Notes: generated from the sequence alone by a model not told the origin. A stretch of 64,000 nt of DNA from Acridotheres tristis (GCA_037013685.1 CM072893.1:15650736-15714735), one strand, 5' to 3'. Shown: positions 1 to 12,100, counted from the first letter of the stretch. A program made the numbers and translations.

Positions 1-791
1 CACTTTTTAACTGCTATGGCATTGTGGTTGGCAGTGACAGCTGTATATACTGTACTGATGAGTTCCCTTCTAGGCTGAAGAGAGCAATATCTCTTCAGCT
101 AAGACCAGGTCTTCAAGCCTTGGCTTTCTGTGTAATGCAGTGCAACAGCAGTACCAACTATGCACAGCAAATGGTGGCCCTGGACTTGGAACAAAGCTTG
201 TCCCAGGAAAGCTGCTGTCCCCTGGCTGTGTTCCTGGGAAGCTCAGACGGAGTGTGCACAGCATGAGCCCTCCTGTATCACGACCCAGGCTGGTTGCAGG
301 TGGCTCAGTAAGAAAACCCTTCCCTTGGCTGATGGTCTGTCCTGCTGGAGGCCCACAGCCATGTGCTGTTTGGGGTAAAGGGAAAACATCTACAGCAAAG
401 GCAGGCCAAGGCATCTCTGGCAGAGTTCTCACCTCAGGACACTAATGTTGTCCCTAGCACACCTCCTGCCCAGGCCACCTCTCATGTGGCAGGTTTGGGT
501 TCTGCCACGTGCCAGTGTGGCTGTGCCACAGCACCAGGGTAGCTGACGTGGGTGGCAGCTGTCTTGCAAAGGGGGCAGCTCAAATCAGCTGCCCGAGTTC
601 AAATGTGGATTGAACTTGACTGAGCAGTGCTTGGTGTCACTGCTGTTGTAACCTGCACGAGTTATGGGGTTGGTCAGCTACACAGGAGAGGAGTGTGCCC
701 AGTGGGAACTGTTTCTTGCAGTGTAGGTAAAGCTTTTAATTGAGCCAAAATATTGTGTGACCCAGGTCCCGTTAACTGGTTCCTGTTGCAG
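1..791 (+). other. NDST2 intron (3' part)
   Basis: This stretch precedes the 792 acceptor. I looked for the preceding exon (the GPQKT motif) on the + strand and did not find it, so the intron continues left of the window. Short open frames here lack family similarity. Confidence 0.75.
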
Positions 792-915
792 GCACAACAG
801 CTGTGCACTTCTTCCTGACCATGCATCCAGCTGTCACCAGTAACTTCCCAAGTCCATCCACATTTGAGGAGATCCAGTTTTTTAATGGCCCCAACTATCA
901 CAAAGGAATTGATTG
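792..915 (+). CDS. NDST2: NDST2 exon: PAPS-loop end and TFEEIQFFN segment
   Basis: The acceptor is ttgcag and the donor is TTG|gtaaga. The exon is 124 nt, begins with two bases of a split Gly codon (the Gly of the KTGTT-type PAPS loop) and ends with two bases of a Trp codon. It encodes [18 protein letters not shown] and TFEEIQFFN. In NDST1 the Glu of this last motif belongs to the active site (family knowledge). The preceding exon, with the start of the loop, is not in the window. Confidence 0.95.
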
Positions 916-3900
916 GTAAGAGACCTGACACATGTTATTCTGTGATATGGTGCACCCACGTTGCCTTTTCCTGAGTCTCTCTGTATGTCCCCCTCATCCT
1001 CCTTAGCAGCTTCTCTGTTTCTGAGCAACTGTTTTCCTTGCTATTACTCAGTGCATGCTTTCTGTTTTCCTGGTAACCCAACTGTGTAGTCCCAGGAGCA
1101 GCACAGGTAGTTTCCTCATTTTACTGACTCTTCACCAGGAGAGTTGTAGGCATGATTTAGCTTTAAAAATTCAGCGAGTTTTTGTTGAATGCACTGCTGT
1201 CATGAAGTTACTTTTACTTTGACATGCAAAATAGATAGCAGTGTTCTCATTACAAAGTTCTTCATGGTTTCAGAGTTAAAACACATAATACTGGAGGGGA
1301 CAACCTCCTTGCTATTGTTCTCGGGCCTTGACACTTAGAGGCACCACTGTGTTCCTTGTGCTGGCTCCAGTGTCACCTTGGTGTTTACCTGTGGAAGTTT
1401 CTGCCTGGCAGGAAAATTCTAGTGACACCATGGCACTGTTACGCCACTATGTTTCCAGAGAGGAAGTTTAAAGGTGTTTCATACTCAAAGCAGTAGCTTT
1501 GGTTGACAGTGGCACTGGCCTCCCTTGTGCGTGGCTTTGAGGGATGGCTGTGTGGCATTAAGACATTCTGCTGTGGGATTTCTTTACCCATGAGTTGTGG
1601 AAGATTAACTTCTCTAGTCATTTAGAGGACTGGTGAAACGATACTGGAAGATGGTTAGTACTTGAGCAGAGCTCACAAGAGTCAAGCACTACAGAGCAGT
1701 TGCACTAGCTGACAGGTTAAAGGCTTTTATGTGCATCCCGACTGATCTGAGTGTAAGATCACATACAAGGGGAGAATCTTTGTATTTCACACGGAATTTA
1801 CGTTTGTTGCACAGCTTAGATTTGAGCACAGATCAGCCTTCCAGTGCTTCACAGTCCCCAGCCCCTCTTACTCTGTTATTGAAATATCTTATAATTTCCA
1901 TGTTACTAATTTGACAAGCTTCTGTGAGGCAGGGCAGAGCTCTTTACCCTGCACCTCAGCTATGGACGGAGGTACAAAGAGACAAATGCTTTAGACAGGT
2001 TTGAGCAAGTGGTTGGTGACAAGGCAGGCAGATGATTCTGACTTTACTCTTGGACAAAATGTCTTTCCTGCTAAAGCTTGCAACTGGGACCTTACTCTCA
2101 GGTTTTTCCTTCCACTGCCCAGGGACTCGGGGAACACACTCTCAGCAAAATACTTTCTTACCTTTGTATCATTTCTCAACTTTCTTTGTCATGTGCCACC
2201 ACCCCTTTTTGAGTCACGCCTCTGCCAGATCTGCACTCCTTTGCCCATTCCCTGCATTACTGGGGAGGTGCAGTTGTGCTGCAGCTGCGTCTGTTGAAGA
2301 GGAGTAAGGACGTTGTGGCCTGTACTTTTTCTTGTTGGGCCATGCTGCTCACCAGCATCTCATCTGTTTGGCAGGTACATGGAATTCTTTCCCATTCCCT
2401 CCAATGCCAGCACAGACTTCATGTTTGAGAAGAGTGCCAATTACTTTGACACAGAGGTGGTACCAAAACGTGGTGCAGCCCTGCTGCCTCGAGCCAAAAT
2501 CATTACTGTTCTTATCAACCCTGCTGACCGAGCCTATTCATGGTATCAGGTAACTTCCCTGCACTGTGCTCTGGGTAAGGGCCACAGAGATATTTCAGTG
2601 GGGGGAGGCAGAAACTCATGGATGTGTTTCCCTAGAGGAGGCAGGTTCCCTGCAGGGTGTGGACAGATTCAGGTGCAGAGGCATTGGTGCGTGGCTGTGC
2701 TGAGTCATGGGGGTCTGCACTGAGAAGTGTAAGGTGGAATCGTGTTCCTGCTCCTGAATTCAGTTTGTGGTTTTTTTCAGCACCAGCGTGCTCACAATGA
2801 CCCCGTGGCCCTCAATTACACCTTCTACCAAGTGATCTCTGCGAAATCCCAGGCCCCTCAGGAACTGCGCAACCTGCAGAGCCGATGCCTGTTCCCTGGC
2901 TGGTATTCCACTCACCTGGAGCGCTGGCTGACCTACTATCCCTCTGGGCAGGTAGGAGATCAGTCACTTGAGCTGCTTCTGGAGCCCCTTGCAGGTTTAG
3001 TGTGGAGGAGAGGGGAACAAATTGATTCATGTGCATGGGCTCCCCCCATAATTTTAATTTCACCTTCTTTCTTATCTTTCGGAACAAAAGCCACTGCTTC
3101 CTTTGTCCTGATATGAGTGGGTAAGAAATCAAGCTCGAATACTCCAATTTTGCACTTTATTGTATTTGTAAAAGGAAATGAGTGCAGGAGGATACTGTCA
3201 TCTCCTAGAAAGCTCCACAGTACTGGAAATTCCAGCAAGAACAGCAGTGTTAGCACTCCCTTCCTTTCATCTTGGCAGTCTGCAGTCCAGGGACCCTCTT
3301 CAGGCCCAGAACGTCTTCAGACACCTCGTGTGGTTTTGTTGCTTTACAGAAAGCCTCGTGGACTCTGCCTCTTGTTAGTTCCTATGTTGTGAAGCCTTTA
3401 GCTGTCTGCTGAAGGGAAAGTTCACTGCAGAGATGTCAGGATTTGGTGTTTTGTATATAAATTTGCGAAAAGGGAGATTAATAGACAGTGTAGACTATTT
3501 TGGTCTCTAAATTCCCAGGAAGTTTCTAAACTGTCTAAGATAGATATATAGATATATATTTACATATATATATATGATTACTGTGAGTCAGGATGTTTTT
3601 TCAAGTTCTTTCTGCTGCTGGGGTTATTCTTAAAACAGTCTGTAATCCAGCAGAGGTTTATAATGTCCATTTGGTCTCTTATTCTTTGCCAAAGCAGCAG
3701 AGCCTGAACTGTACATGACAGATCTGCCAAGACTAAAAGAGAGATGGTAAAGCATTCTTAGGCTAGTATCTCATTGCCTTACTATTCCTGGAGGTTATTG
3801 CTGAGGAATGATGGAGCCAAACACACACCTCCTTGTACTTACTGCAGGTCAGTCTTCAGTTCATGTGACTATTGCTCCATTCTGTTCCTTGGAGTAGGTA

Positions 3901-6255
3901 ATTTATTAGCTCAAATGTTGTTCATTGTCTATGAGACATGTAACAGTAGAATTGTCACAGGTCACAGAAGCATACCTAGCACAATGGCTGCTGACATCTG
4001 AAAAAAAACGTTTCCAGAGACAATCTGTACGTCCTACTGCTGGGCCTTAGTGCTTTGTTACAGGGCATTTGGCCAAAGACAACTTTATTAAGCAAAGCCT
4101 GTCATGATTTACTGTTTTATGGTACTTGTGGCCCATTTCATAACTTCTCTATCTGTGGTGACAAATGGGCCACATCCCTCCACTGTGTTGTTGTAGAACA
4201 GACACATTTGGCTGCCTGTACTCACAGGCTGGGGCAGTTGGAGATGGAGGAACTTCACAGGTATCAGTCAGCACAAGCTGGCAGAGGCTAAGGCAGCTGT
4301 TCTCTTTTCAGCTTCTCATTGTGGATGGTCAGGAGCTGAGACACAACCCTGCCACTGTAATGGACAACATCCAGAAGTTCTTGGGAGTTACGCCGCTCTT
4401 CAACTACACCCAGGCCCTAAGGTAGGGAAATAACTCGGTTTTGGGAGGATGTTTTCTCAGCCGGGAAGCTGTTGATTGAAAGAACGCTTCTTTCTCTGAT
4501 CACAAGACCTGCCAAGGTTTCACAGTTATGCCTAACTCTAAAATTAGATTCAGATAGCATGAGATGCTTTGTGGAGACTGGAATCACGCCTTGGTGTTTC
4601 CTGAAATTATAGGGAAAGGACAAGGTTTTGCCGCTGTCATGGAGAAGTCTGAGGTTGTTCACAGCAGTAACTATGATGTCTTTTTCCATTTGGTCTTTGT
4701 GTTTCAGAAAAGGTGCTGGAATTATTAGGACTCCTTATGCTTTATGTTATACCTGTATCTGACAAAAAGCAGAGGAGGTATGATAAAAAATGTGTGACAA
4801 TCTGCTCATACCTTCACCCAGATGGCGATTAGGGCCACACTACAGAGTTTTGAGGTATTAGAGATGATGTGGATTTGACAGGTGCCCAGAGCTGTGAGGG
4901 AGTGTTAGCAGAGGCACCACCTCCCTGCTGCAGTTGCTGAGCCATGACTGTGATCTTGCCCACACTGCATGTACAGTGAGTCTGAATAGATTAAGTGCTG
5001 TTGAAGGTGTACTGTGGCCATACCAGTGTTCAGTGGAAACTCTGCAAGCCCACTGAAGATACTGAATATTGTTCTTTGCAGCTGAAGCCTGTTTTCACAT
5101 CTTCTCTGCTGTCACACCTATGCCAGCTGAGGATGGTGGGTGAGGATGCATGCACATGTGCATGTAGGCACAGAACAATTGCCCTTTCCTTTCACAGTAA
5201 AGACAGGACAACTCATCAGTTCTCCCATTATAGCTGTTTCCAAGGGGTGGCACATGGCTCCTCAGGGGGGAACATATTTAGAGAAATGTCAGGTTACTTG
5301 AAAGCTTTTCTTGCTGCAGCACATGTGCTGATGGTGAATGGAGTATCTATGGCAGTAGTAATGGCTGGTACCCTTCAGCCAGGGTCAGAAAATAATTGCC
5401 TCAAATTTATTTGGGCGACTTGCTCAAACCTCAAGCTCACCTTTAGCCATCTGAAAGGATAGACCAGGCCAGATCCAGACATGGTTCCCAGCATTACCTC
5501 ATGCCTGTGTTTTAACAAGAAAAGAAACACTTGACTCTTTATAAACAGTTAGGGGATTCTCTGATACTCAGCTATAGCAAGGAGATTAAAAGAATTTACA
5601 TACACTAAAAAACTGATTATTGTCTTTCCCCCCCAGCTGAACAGACAAATGGTGTAACCATGTCACCTCTGAAATTTGCATAAAGTTGAAATAGTCACGT
5701 TTGTAATGGAGTTCTTGTCAAAGTAGTCCAGTGCTAAAAAGACCTCAGTGAACCAATATCACAAAATAAATAGGTAAAGCACTGAAATAGGAAATAACTA
5801 TGGACTTAATTTCTTCTGCTGCTAATTTGATATGTGGCTGTATCTTTCAAAGATAAATGTCTTTTTCAGATTTGATGAAGCAAAAGGATTTTGGTGCCAG
5901 CTGCTAGATGGAGGAAAGACTAAATGCCTAGGAAAGAGTAAAGGAAGGAAATATCCTGATATGGATTCCTTGGTGAGTAGCTGTCTCAAATCTCTTGGCA
6001 ACAAGAGATGTAGAAACATCCCAGCAAACCCACAAGGATTTTCCTACCATCTGTCCTAGATGACCTGTGGAACAAGCGTTGAGGGTAACATCTTCTTTCA
6101 TGTTCATGTGGTCTGTTTTTTCCACACAGTCACGGCTCTTTCTAAGAGACTTCTACCGGGAGCACAACATTGAATTATCCAAGCTGATGAACAGGCTTGG
6201 GCAGCCCCTTCCAACCTGGCTCCGAGAGGAACTGCAAAACTCCAGCTGGAGCTGA
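792..6255 (+). CDS. NDST2: Heparan sulfate N-deacetylase/N-sulfotransferase 2, 3' part (last six coding exons)
   Basis: Coding segments are 792-915, 2375-2549, 2781-2951, 4312-4421, 5870-5972 and 6130-6255; all introns are GT-AG and every junction keeps the frame. Together they give about 268 residues ending at TGA 6253-6255. That fits the C-terminal sulfotransferase domain of a protein I remember as 883 residues in human. NDST enzymes are type II Golgi membrane proteins. This domain transfers sulfate from PAPS to the free amine of glucosamine in heparan sulfate or heparin. Visible landmarks are the rest of the 5'-phosphosulfate loop (TTAVHFFL), TFEEIQFFN, the 3'-phosphate motif NPADRAYSW, and a Cys pair in FWCQLL and KTKCLG followed by KGRKYP. 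Four N-glycosylation sequons are present (NAS, NYT, NYT, NSS). The AVHFFL and HPAVTS stretch favours NDST2 over NDST1/3/4. The deacetylase half and the start codon lie left of the window. The gene converges on ZSWIM8, as in human. Confidence 0.96.
916..2374 (+). other. NDST2 intron, 1459 nt
   Basis: Donor gtaaga, acceptor ggcag. Ordinary unique sequence; I see no exon, RNA gene or mobile element. Confidence 0.8.
2375..2549 (+). CDS. NDST2: NDST2 exon: FEKSANYF and [11 protein letters not shown] segment
   Basis: The acceptor is tttggcag and the donor is CAG|gtaact. The exon is 175 nt: one base completes Trp, then 58 codons follow. It carries a sequon (SNAS), FEKSANYFD, the GAALLPRAK stretch and [11 protein letters not shown]. 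The Ser of NPADRAYSW corresponds to the residue that contacts the 3'-phosphate of PAP in NDST1 (family knowledge). Confidence 0.95.
2781..2951 (+). CDS. NDST2: NDST2 exon: HQRAHNDP segment
   Basis: The acceptor follows a long T run (tttttttcag) and the donor is CAG|gtagga. The exon is 171 nt, 57 whole codons. It starts with [16 protein letters not shown], which has a conserved His and a sequon, and ends with [10 protein letters not shown]. The 231-nt intron before it is one of the two short NDST2 introns here; the last, 5973-6129, is 157 nt. Confidence 0.95.
2952..4311 (+). other. NDST2 intron, 1360 nt
   Basis: Donor gtagga, acceptor ttttcag. It contains the AT microsatellite at 3541-3575 and otherwise nothing I recognise. 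Confidence 0.8.
3541..3575. repeat. AT-rich microsatellite (TA/GATA type)
   Basis: A run of alternating TA and GATA units inside an NDST2 intron. Length variation between individuals is likely. Confidence 0.8.
4312..4421 (+). CDS. NDST2: NDST2 exon: [10 protein letters not shown] segment
   Basis: The acceptor is tctcttttcag and the donor is AAG|gtaggg. The exon is 110 nt, 36 codons plus the first two bases of an Arg codon. It encodes [14 protein letters not shown], the IQKFLGV helix and a sequon (FNYTQ). IVDGQ.LR is characteristic of the C-terminal part of NDST sulfotransferase domains. Confidence 0.95.
4422..5869 (+). other. NDST2 intron, 1448 nt
   Basis: Donor gtaggg, acceptor ctttttcag. 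The open frame around 4995-5462 shows no domain or family similarity and has no exon-like splice context; no repeat recognised. Confidence 0.8.
5870..5972 (+). CDS. NDST2: NDST2 exon: Cys-pair and KGRKYP segment
   Basis: The acceptor is ctttttcag and the donor is TTG|gtgagt. The exon is 103 nt: one base completes Arg, then 34 codons. It encodes [20 protein letters not shown], whose two cysteines form the disulfide seen in the NDST1 domain, then RKYPDMDSL. The lysine-rich turn is part of the PAPS site in the family. Confidence 0.95.
6130..6255 (+). CDS. NDST2: NDST2 last coding exon with stop
   Basis: The acceptor is ttccacacag. The exon is 126 nt: 41 codons and TGA at 6253-6255. It encodes [19 protein letters not shown], the conserved WLREELQ and the end NSSWS, which adds a sequon at the C-terminus. 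It matches the family C-terminus without truncation. Confidence 0.96.
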   Translation, partial: SRLFLRDFYREHNIELSKLMNRLGQPLPTWLREELQNSSWS

Positions 6256-6678
6256 GAGGGACTCCCTTGCCCCTAGTGCCACTGGGATGTGCGGTGCTCC
6301 AGCTGTGCTATGATGCCATCTCTTGTCAAGCCAAAACAACCGGACAAAGGAGCAGAGAATGTGCAAGTGGAGCCTTCCCCATCCTTGGAAAGGGAAGCTG
6401 CCCCGACACTGCCTTGGGGCATAGAGTGCAAGTCACGTTCTTGAGTATTAATGGTGTGCTACTACAATTCGACTTTTACTTACAGGAAGGATTTGGAATG
6501 CCTACCCTACTTTGAGCAGGGGAGAGAGCGGAGTTAACCTTTGTGTATTTTCAAATTACTTTTCTCAGTCTATGAAACAGGCATGAGCACGAGTTAATGT
6601 GTTACTCCTCTGAGCCCAGAAGTAAAGGCTGAAGAGGGGAAACAATTGAGCCCACTGCTGAGAAATGAGCAGCAGCCT

Positions 6679-6684
6679 AATAAA
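6679..6684 (+). terminator. Candidate proximal poly(A) signal AATAAA
   Basis: First canonical hexamer after the NDST2 stop, about 420 nt downstream of it. The following sequence is only weakly GT-rich. Confidence 0.5.
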
Positions 6685-7648
6685 AGGGGAATCTAGTGCA
6701 GTGAAGCCCAGCTTTTATCCGTAGTCTATTTGGCACAGCGAAGCCCAAGAACGCCTTGTTCCTGCCCGTGCCCATTGCTCACAGTGCCGCTGCGTGGGAA
6801 TGGTGGGGACTGCACCTGCGGGGACAGGGAGAGACAGGTAACCTTGTCTCTCCTTATCTGCAGTGCTTCGCGTGTGATACAGTGGCTCTCGTCAATGAAT
6901 TGCTTTGTTATCTTAGAGAAAAGGTTTGCCACATGTGGCAACACGGCAAGTATTTCTCTTCAGGGACTTTAGACATTTCAAAAGACAACCAAGGAGCAGT
7001 AATGTCCCTGTAGAGCACTTGGGAGGTGTGTGTAAGTGCAGCACAGCTGCAGGAGAGGCAAAGCTCAGGTATTCTAGAATAAAGCTGATGATAGAGCTGA
7101 AAACAGGCAATTCAGTTCCCCATGTCTGATCAGCTTAAAAAAAATCCAACAGTTCCAGCACCCCTACCACACAATCCAGTTGCTAGCACTGTTTTAATCT
7201 TGCACTCCACCACTCCAAGGAGAAAAGCAAAACAGTTAAAAATAAGTCTTGTTCAAATACAAAGGGAAGGCTTTGCATCAGAAGTGATTTCCTATGCCCA
7301 AGAGGAGCTTCTGCATCTGGTAAAGTAAGTACACTAAGGTACTTTGCCTCCTCCTGCAGTTGCTGGATAATTATGCTCAGAGGAAATCCTCCATCATGGT
7401 TGTACATATTTTCTTTCAGCCGTGGGCTTCTGGAATGGCATGGGCCATCCCCTCCTTCCCAGGCACAGGTGGTCCTTGGAGAGAGCTGCAGGGGGGGCAG
7501 GATCCACATGAACAGATTATGGGAACTTCCACAACTGTCAAAAGCCACTTCTCCCAGCCAGAGAGAAGTTGCTTTAACTGAGCTTTTCCATTGAGCCTTA
7601 GGTATTGTGTATTTCTGAATGAATGGTGCATTTACCGTTGTATGTAAA

Positions 7649-7656
7649 TGTATATA
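7649..7656 (+). promoter_or_regulatory. Pumilio response element match in putative 3' UTR
   Basis: TGTATATA matches the UGUANAUA consensus bound by PUM1/PUM2 and sits in an AT-rich part of the putative NDST2 3' UTR. An 8-mer match can occur by chance. Confidence 0.35.
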
Positions 7657-7862
7657 GTATGCAATATAGTATTTTATTTCATGTGCCCTTGGAAAGGGTT
7701 ATTTTGTGCAGCCAAAAAAACAGATGGAAAAACTAGAAACCCCTCTCTCATTCCTGTTAGAGAGAAAAGCCCAACTTCCTGCACTTGATTAATGTATAGC
7801 ATCATTCACATTGAATGATAATGAAGAAATTCTTGGCTCTCGAAGCTGAGCACATGTGTCTG

Positions 7863-7902
7863 AATAAAAGCTAGAAGTAGCAGTAAGTGGAGATTCAATA
7901 AA
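7863..7902 (+). terminator. Candidate distal poly(A) signals (two AATAAA)
   Basis: Hexamers at 7863-7868 and 7897-7902 are followed at about 7910-7940 by a T-rich then GT-rich tract (ttcttctttgtgatg). This is the best poly(A)-site context after NDST2. Confidence 0.55.
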
Positions 7903-8238
7903 TGTACTACTTATTTTTCTTCTTTGTGATGATTTGGAGTGGTTTCATGGACCTTAAGCTGGTACAAGGGTAAGAAAAATCAAAAACCTTCCTCCAGACC
8001 TTAAGAGCTGGTATTTGGAAGAGCAACAGTGCTGTTTAACTTACATTTGAAACAACATCAAAGCAGTGTGCTGCTAAAGCTTGCAGCCAGCCTGGAGTTT
8101 GAGATTCATTCTTACTGGTTTGCAACAGTGGTGACTTTGGGGCCATTCCTGGCTGCTAGCAGTGGTTTCCAGCTGCTGTGCCTGCCATATCAGAGCTTGG
8201 CTCTGCCCCTCCAGTCCAGGTGTACCTGGCACAGCAGC

Positions 8239-8260
8239 CCTTACAGTAAAAACTGTAAGG
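8239..8260. repeat. Perfect 9-bp hairpin, 4-nt loop
   Basis: CCTTACAGT and ACTGTAAGG are exact inverted repeats separated by AAAA. It lies just past the putative NDST2 3' end. It is too short for a pre-miRNA. Confidence 0.6.
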
Positions 8261-9103
8261 AAAACATTGTTTGAATAGTCACAGTTGTGAGAGCATTGTA
8301 AAACAGTCCCACAGCTCTCCCTCCACCAGACACTTCACAAATACCCCTGGCAGCAATTTTCACATGCTGCCACAGGAGAATCCGTCCCAGGACCAATGAT
8401 TGTGCTGCTCACTTAAACACTTTCCTTCTCTTCATTCATTATAGGTTGCCACACAATTACTTCATGATTTACCTCAGACTCTGCTACATCTTTGAGGAGA
8501 TGCCCAGTAAAAATAAACATGGTATGAAGAATAAATGTTGGGAGGGGCTCAGTAAGTATCAGTATTACTTGACTGGTAATAGTCTGTCACTCAAGGCAGT
8601 GAAGGGCAACTGTGGAGTCTCAGTATCTATTCCTTCCCTCCCCTAGTTGCTTAATATCTGTACTGCACTAGTTCCTACGGCTGATGTTAATGACAAAAAG
8701 CACCTGCTGTGGTCAGTTCCAAATAGAGGATGTCCTTACCTGATGAAGAGCTGTTTTCAAATCTGCTACCTCTCTGACAGCACATGGATGCAGAAGCTAC
8801 CAGCTTTGCAGACATCTCTTCAAAGCTATGAAATCAAACACTGCCTCCCAAGAGGAGCTTGTGTAATAACAGAAGCTCTGTGATACCAAAAAGCCAACAA
8901 ACCCCATCATTTTAGTGAGAGACACTGGGTACTAAATACTGACCCATTGGGCACTAAAACATTCCAGATCCTCACACTTCTTAAGTGGAAACAAACCTCA
9001 CCTTCTTCCTCACTGCTTCATAGCAGAAATTCATGGTAACCAGTTCACTTCCAAGACAAGGAAAATGTTAAGCACAAAACAGTACCTTAAGGTCCTGTTT
9101 AAC

Positions 9104-9137
9104 ACATTACCAAAAGATACATTTTTTTTGGTAATGT
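9104..9137. repeat. Perfect 12-bp hairpin, 10-nt loop
   Basis: ACATTACCAAAA (9104-9115) is the exact inverted repeat of TTTTGGTAATGT (9126-9137). It lies between the two genes. It could be the remains of a small inverted-repeat element or a structured UTR segment; no function is visible. Confidence 0.6.
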
Positions 9138-12100
9138 ATTTAAAAAATACTCATCCTGTTGTTTTTCAGCCATTACATACAGTTGGAAAAAAAATCCTTT
9201 GATTCCTTGCTGATCATTTTGCTGTGTCAGTAGTAACATGGCCAGAAAAGTAATGATAAACAGGTCTGAACATGTCAAAGCAATCAAATCTGCTGAATCC
9301 TGAGGGACTCCTGGCTGACACCATGCAACTGCACACAGGACACCACCACAGTAGCAGCCAACACATACAATTGTTTTCAGGCTGCATCAAGCCAGAAATC
9401 CCATCCCCCATCACACAGCAGAACATGGGATGGAGCACTGGTACCTCCTCTCCATTTATCTGTTTTTTCTTAAAGGCTTGTGGGGGGTTAAAAAACACAA
9501 CAAACAGGTAATATTCACCTCTGAAATACTTAGCAGGCTGGTTTTGCTACAAAAAGTATTCCAAACATTCATCTCCACTATTCTATGGGGAAAGAAATCA
9601 TCTATTTTTAGCTTTAAAAAGTGGTTTTCTTCCTAAACTTGGTTTCTCACCTTTCTCACCTCATTGCTTTGTCAGCTCTCACATCTCTCCACAATGCTTG
9701 TAAACCAGCAGGTCCAGATTGGTGACACCATCCCAGCAGTCAGAATCCAGCTCACAGTTATGTCATTTACAGTAACAGCATCATAAATCAGGCTGGGCCA
9801 TAACCCCTCAGTGACAGGAAAAGGTCCTTTTCAAGACTTGGAGAAAAAGTTCCTGGCTGATTTAAGTGAGGCAGTGTAAGTATGACATGGAAGGAAATGT
9901 CAGGGACACAGTCCCTGGTTACAAGGCATGCTCTGTACATATACCAGCAATGTACTAGATTTAATGCATTTCCACCATTTTCCCCTTACAACTCACATCA
10001 TCCCCTTCGTGGCAAAAAAGGAATTGTGCAGTGCATCCTGGACAGCAGCACTAAGTAGTCTGTAACTGGGAGCAGACAATGCCCTCAAGATAAAAAGTAA
10101 TTTGTTTACAGAGCACAGTCAGTCTTTCCAAGAAGCAGAAACACTATTCAGCAATGGCAGCTCCTGACAGCACACCTGGTTCATCTGCATGGTGCCCTCA
10201 GGGAAAGCAGCTCAAATGGAAACCCTCACCAAGAACAGCCCCAGGCTGCACTTCCAGCTTCCACAGATTAATGCTACTTTGGGACAGGTGCCTCCACCAC
10301 CCTGCTCCAAATGCAAACACCCTTAAAATGGAAACAGGAAGCAGAAATGAGTTCAAAAGCCACATCTGAATTATTCTGGGGGCAAGGGGATAGTGAGGGG
10401 GAGGCAGATTAAAAAAAAACAAAACACCAACCAGAAGACCCTGCTTTCACCATAATCATGTCAATGGCACTTAAATTAATGCACAGAAAGAGAAAACACA
10501 AAATATTTTAAATAAACTGTAGTTGAGAGCCATTTGGGCTATGGCTTAAAAGAAAAGACATACAACAGTTATGGTGAGCAAATGTTGAGAAGGCCTGATG
10601 GCTGAACTTGCTTTTTTATTTTCTGCACCTCAGTTGAAAAAAAAGTCGCATCAGTGATAGCAGTCTGTGAGAACACATCTCTATTTCTCTTTTGGCACAT
10701 TTGCTTCCCAGTTACATCCTGAAAAATTAATTTTTCTATCATGCCCATCTCTTAATACCTAGGTAAGAAAACGACAACTTTCCTGCCTCTTACATAAAAC
10801 TATTTTAAATTTTTGCCATGTTGTTACAGCTGACAACTTTGACCAAGAGGTGGTGAAGAACTTCATGGGTGCTTCCATGCTTACCCCATTTCCACTGACT
10901 GAGGTTTGCAAGGCTGTTCAGAGCACTCTGGCACTGTGTAGCAGTAGCCAAACTGGTGCTAAATAAACTGCGAAAGTCAAAGCTTCCTTCTGCTCCAAAA
11001 TGCCACAGTTGCAGGTTTGATAAAAACCAAACTCAAGCAAAAAAAATTTAAAACTTCAGTTTCAGCAACTCTCCAGAAGGGTAGGGCTCTCCAAAAATCA
11101 AAATATAGATCCCACAGTAAGGACTGTAAACAAAACTAGACAGGGAGGCTTTTCAGCTAATTCCAGCCATACCTGTTGCCAGTCACATCATTTCTTTACA
11201 GGACAGCTCCAACTCACCTTCTTCATGGGCTGTAAAGACACTGAAGTACAAAGGCAAAGGTCCATTTTGTTAACTCATATTCCCAGAAAGCGCCTCCAAA
11301 AGACAATTTTCACAGGCAAGAAAGATGGTAATAGGTGAAGATGTCCAGAGACAGAGACACTTCATGTGTTACTTGGAAAGTCTTGGAGAACATTTACTCC
11401 AATTGAAAAAACACGTGGGTTAACTGAAAGCCAAAGGAAATTTGAGTTGCCTGCAACCTCTTTTACAGGTCCTCTGCTGAAATGTCTTTTCAGAATTTCT
11501 AAGCCTATATATTTTTCCCCCACTCCTGGAATAGTGACCAAGCTAACAAGACTGCAGTGGGTAATTGTTCTAACTGGAAATTAATGCTTCTGGGATTGTC
11601 AGAGCTCATCCCATCTCTTATAAAGGAAAAATACCTCAATAACCTCACAGCCACATGACAAGAAAAAAACATCATCATCTCCTTCCTCACTTTCTTCTGT
11701 CCTTGCTCAGATACATTTCAGGGGACAAGGGTCAGGAACACTAGAAATTTACAGACACAATGGTCTGAAAACTTGCCTGCTCAGGGTCTAAGTGTATTTT
11801 CCCAATCAGTGTCACAGATGAGACTCTGACATTTCATTTCCAATTCAATCCAAATGCTTAATGCTGCAAGTCACTTCTGCTCCTGATACTTAACATTCAG
11901 CCCTTTTACCCATTTCCTTCTGCTTCTTTCCTTTTAAAACATGCTCCCTTCTCTTCCACAGATGTTCTCCTATAGCATTAGAAACAAAAAGATTAGACTT
12001 TATTAGACACCTCATTTTTCTCTAAGTTCCTTTCACAGTTCTGAACATGCAAGAACCAGAGCACAGAAAGTGTGCTAGGAACCCAAACCTTCCACACATC

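Larger units (their letters stand above)
6256..7920 (+). other. NDST2: Probable NDST2 3' UTR
   Basis: Sequence after the stop codon, bounded by the last of four AATAAA hexamers (6679, 7078, 7863, 7897). The final pair is followed by T/GT-rich sequence typical of a downstream element. Two transcript ends are plausible: about 6.7 kb (UTR about 440 nt) and about 7.92 kb (UTR about 1.65 kb). The end is inferred; RNA data are needed. Confidence 0.55.

Noticed and set aside
2313..2723. 136-codon frame covering an NDST2 exon
   Set aside because: It is exon 2375-2549 read through into both introns, not a separate gene.
7083..7105. CTGATGA followed by CTGA, considered as a C/D snoRNA
   Set aside because: The two boxes are only a few bases apart, with no guide region or terminal stem.
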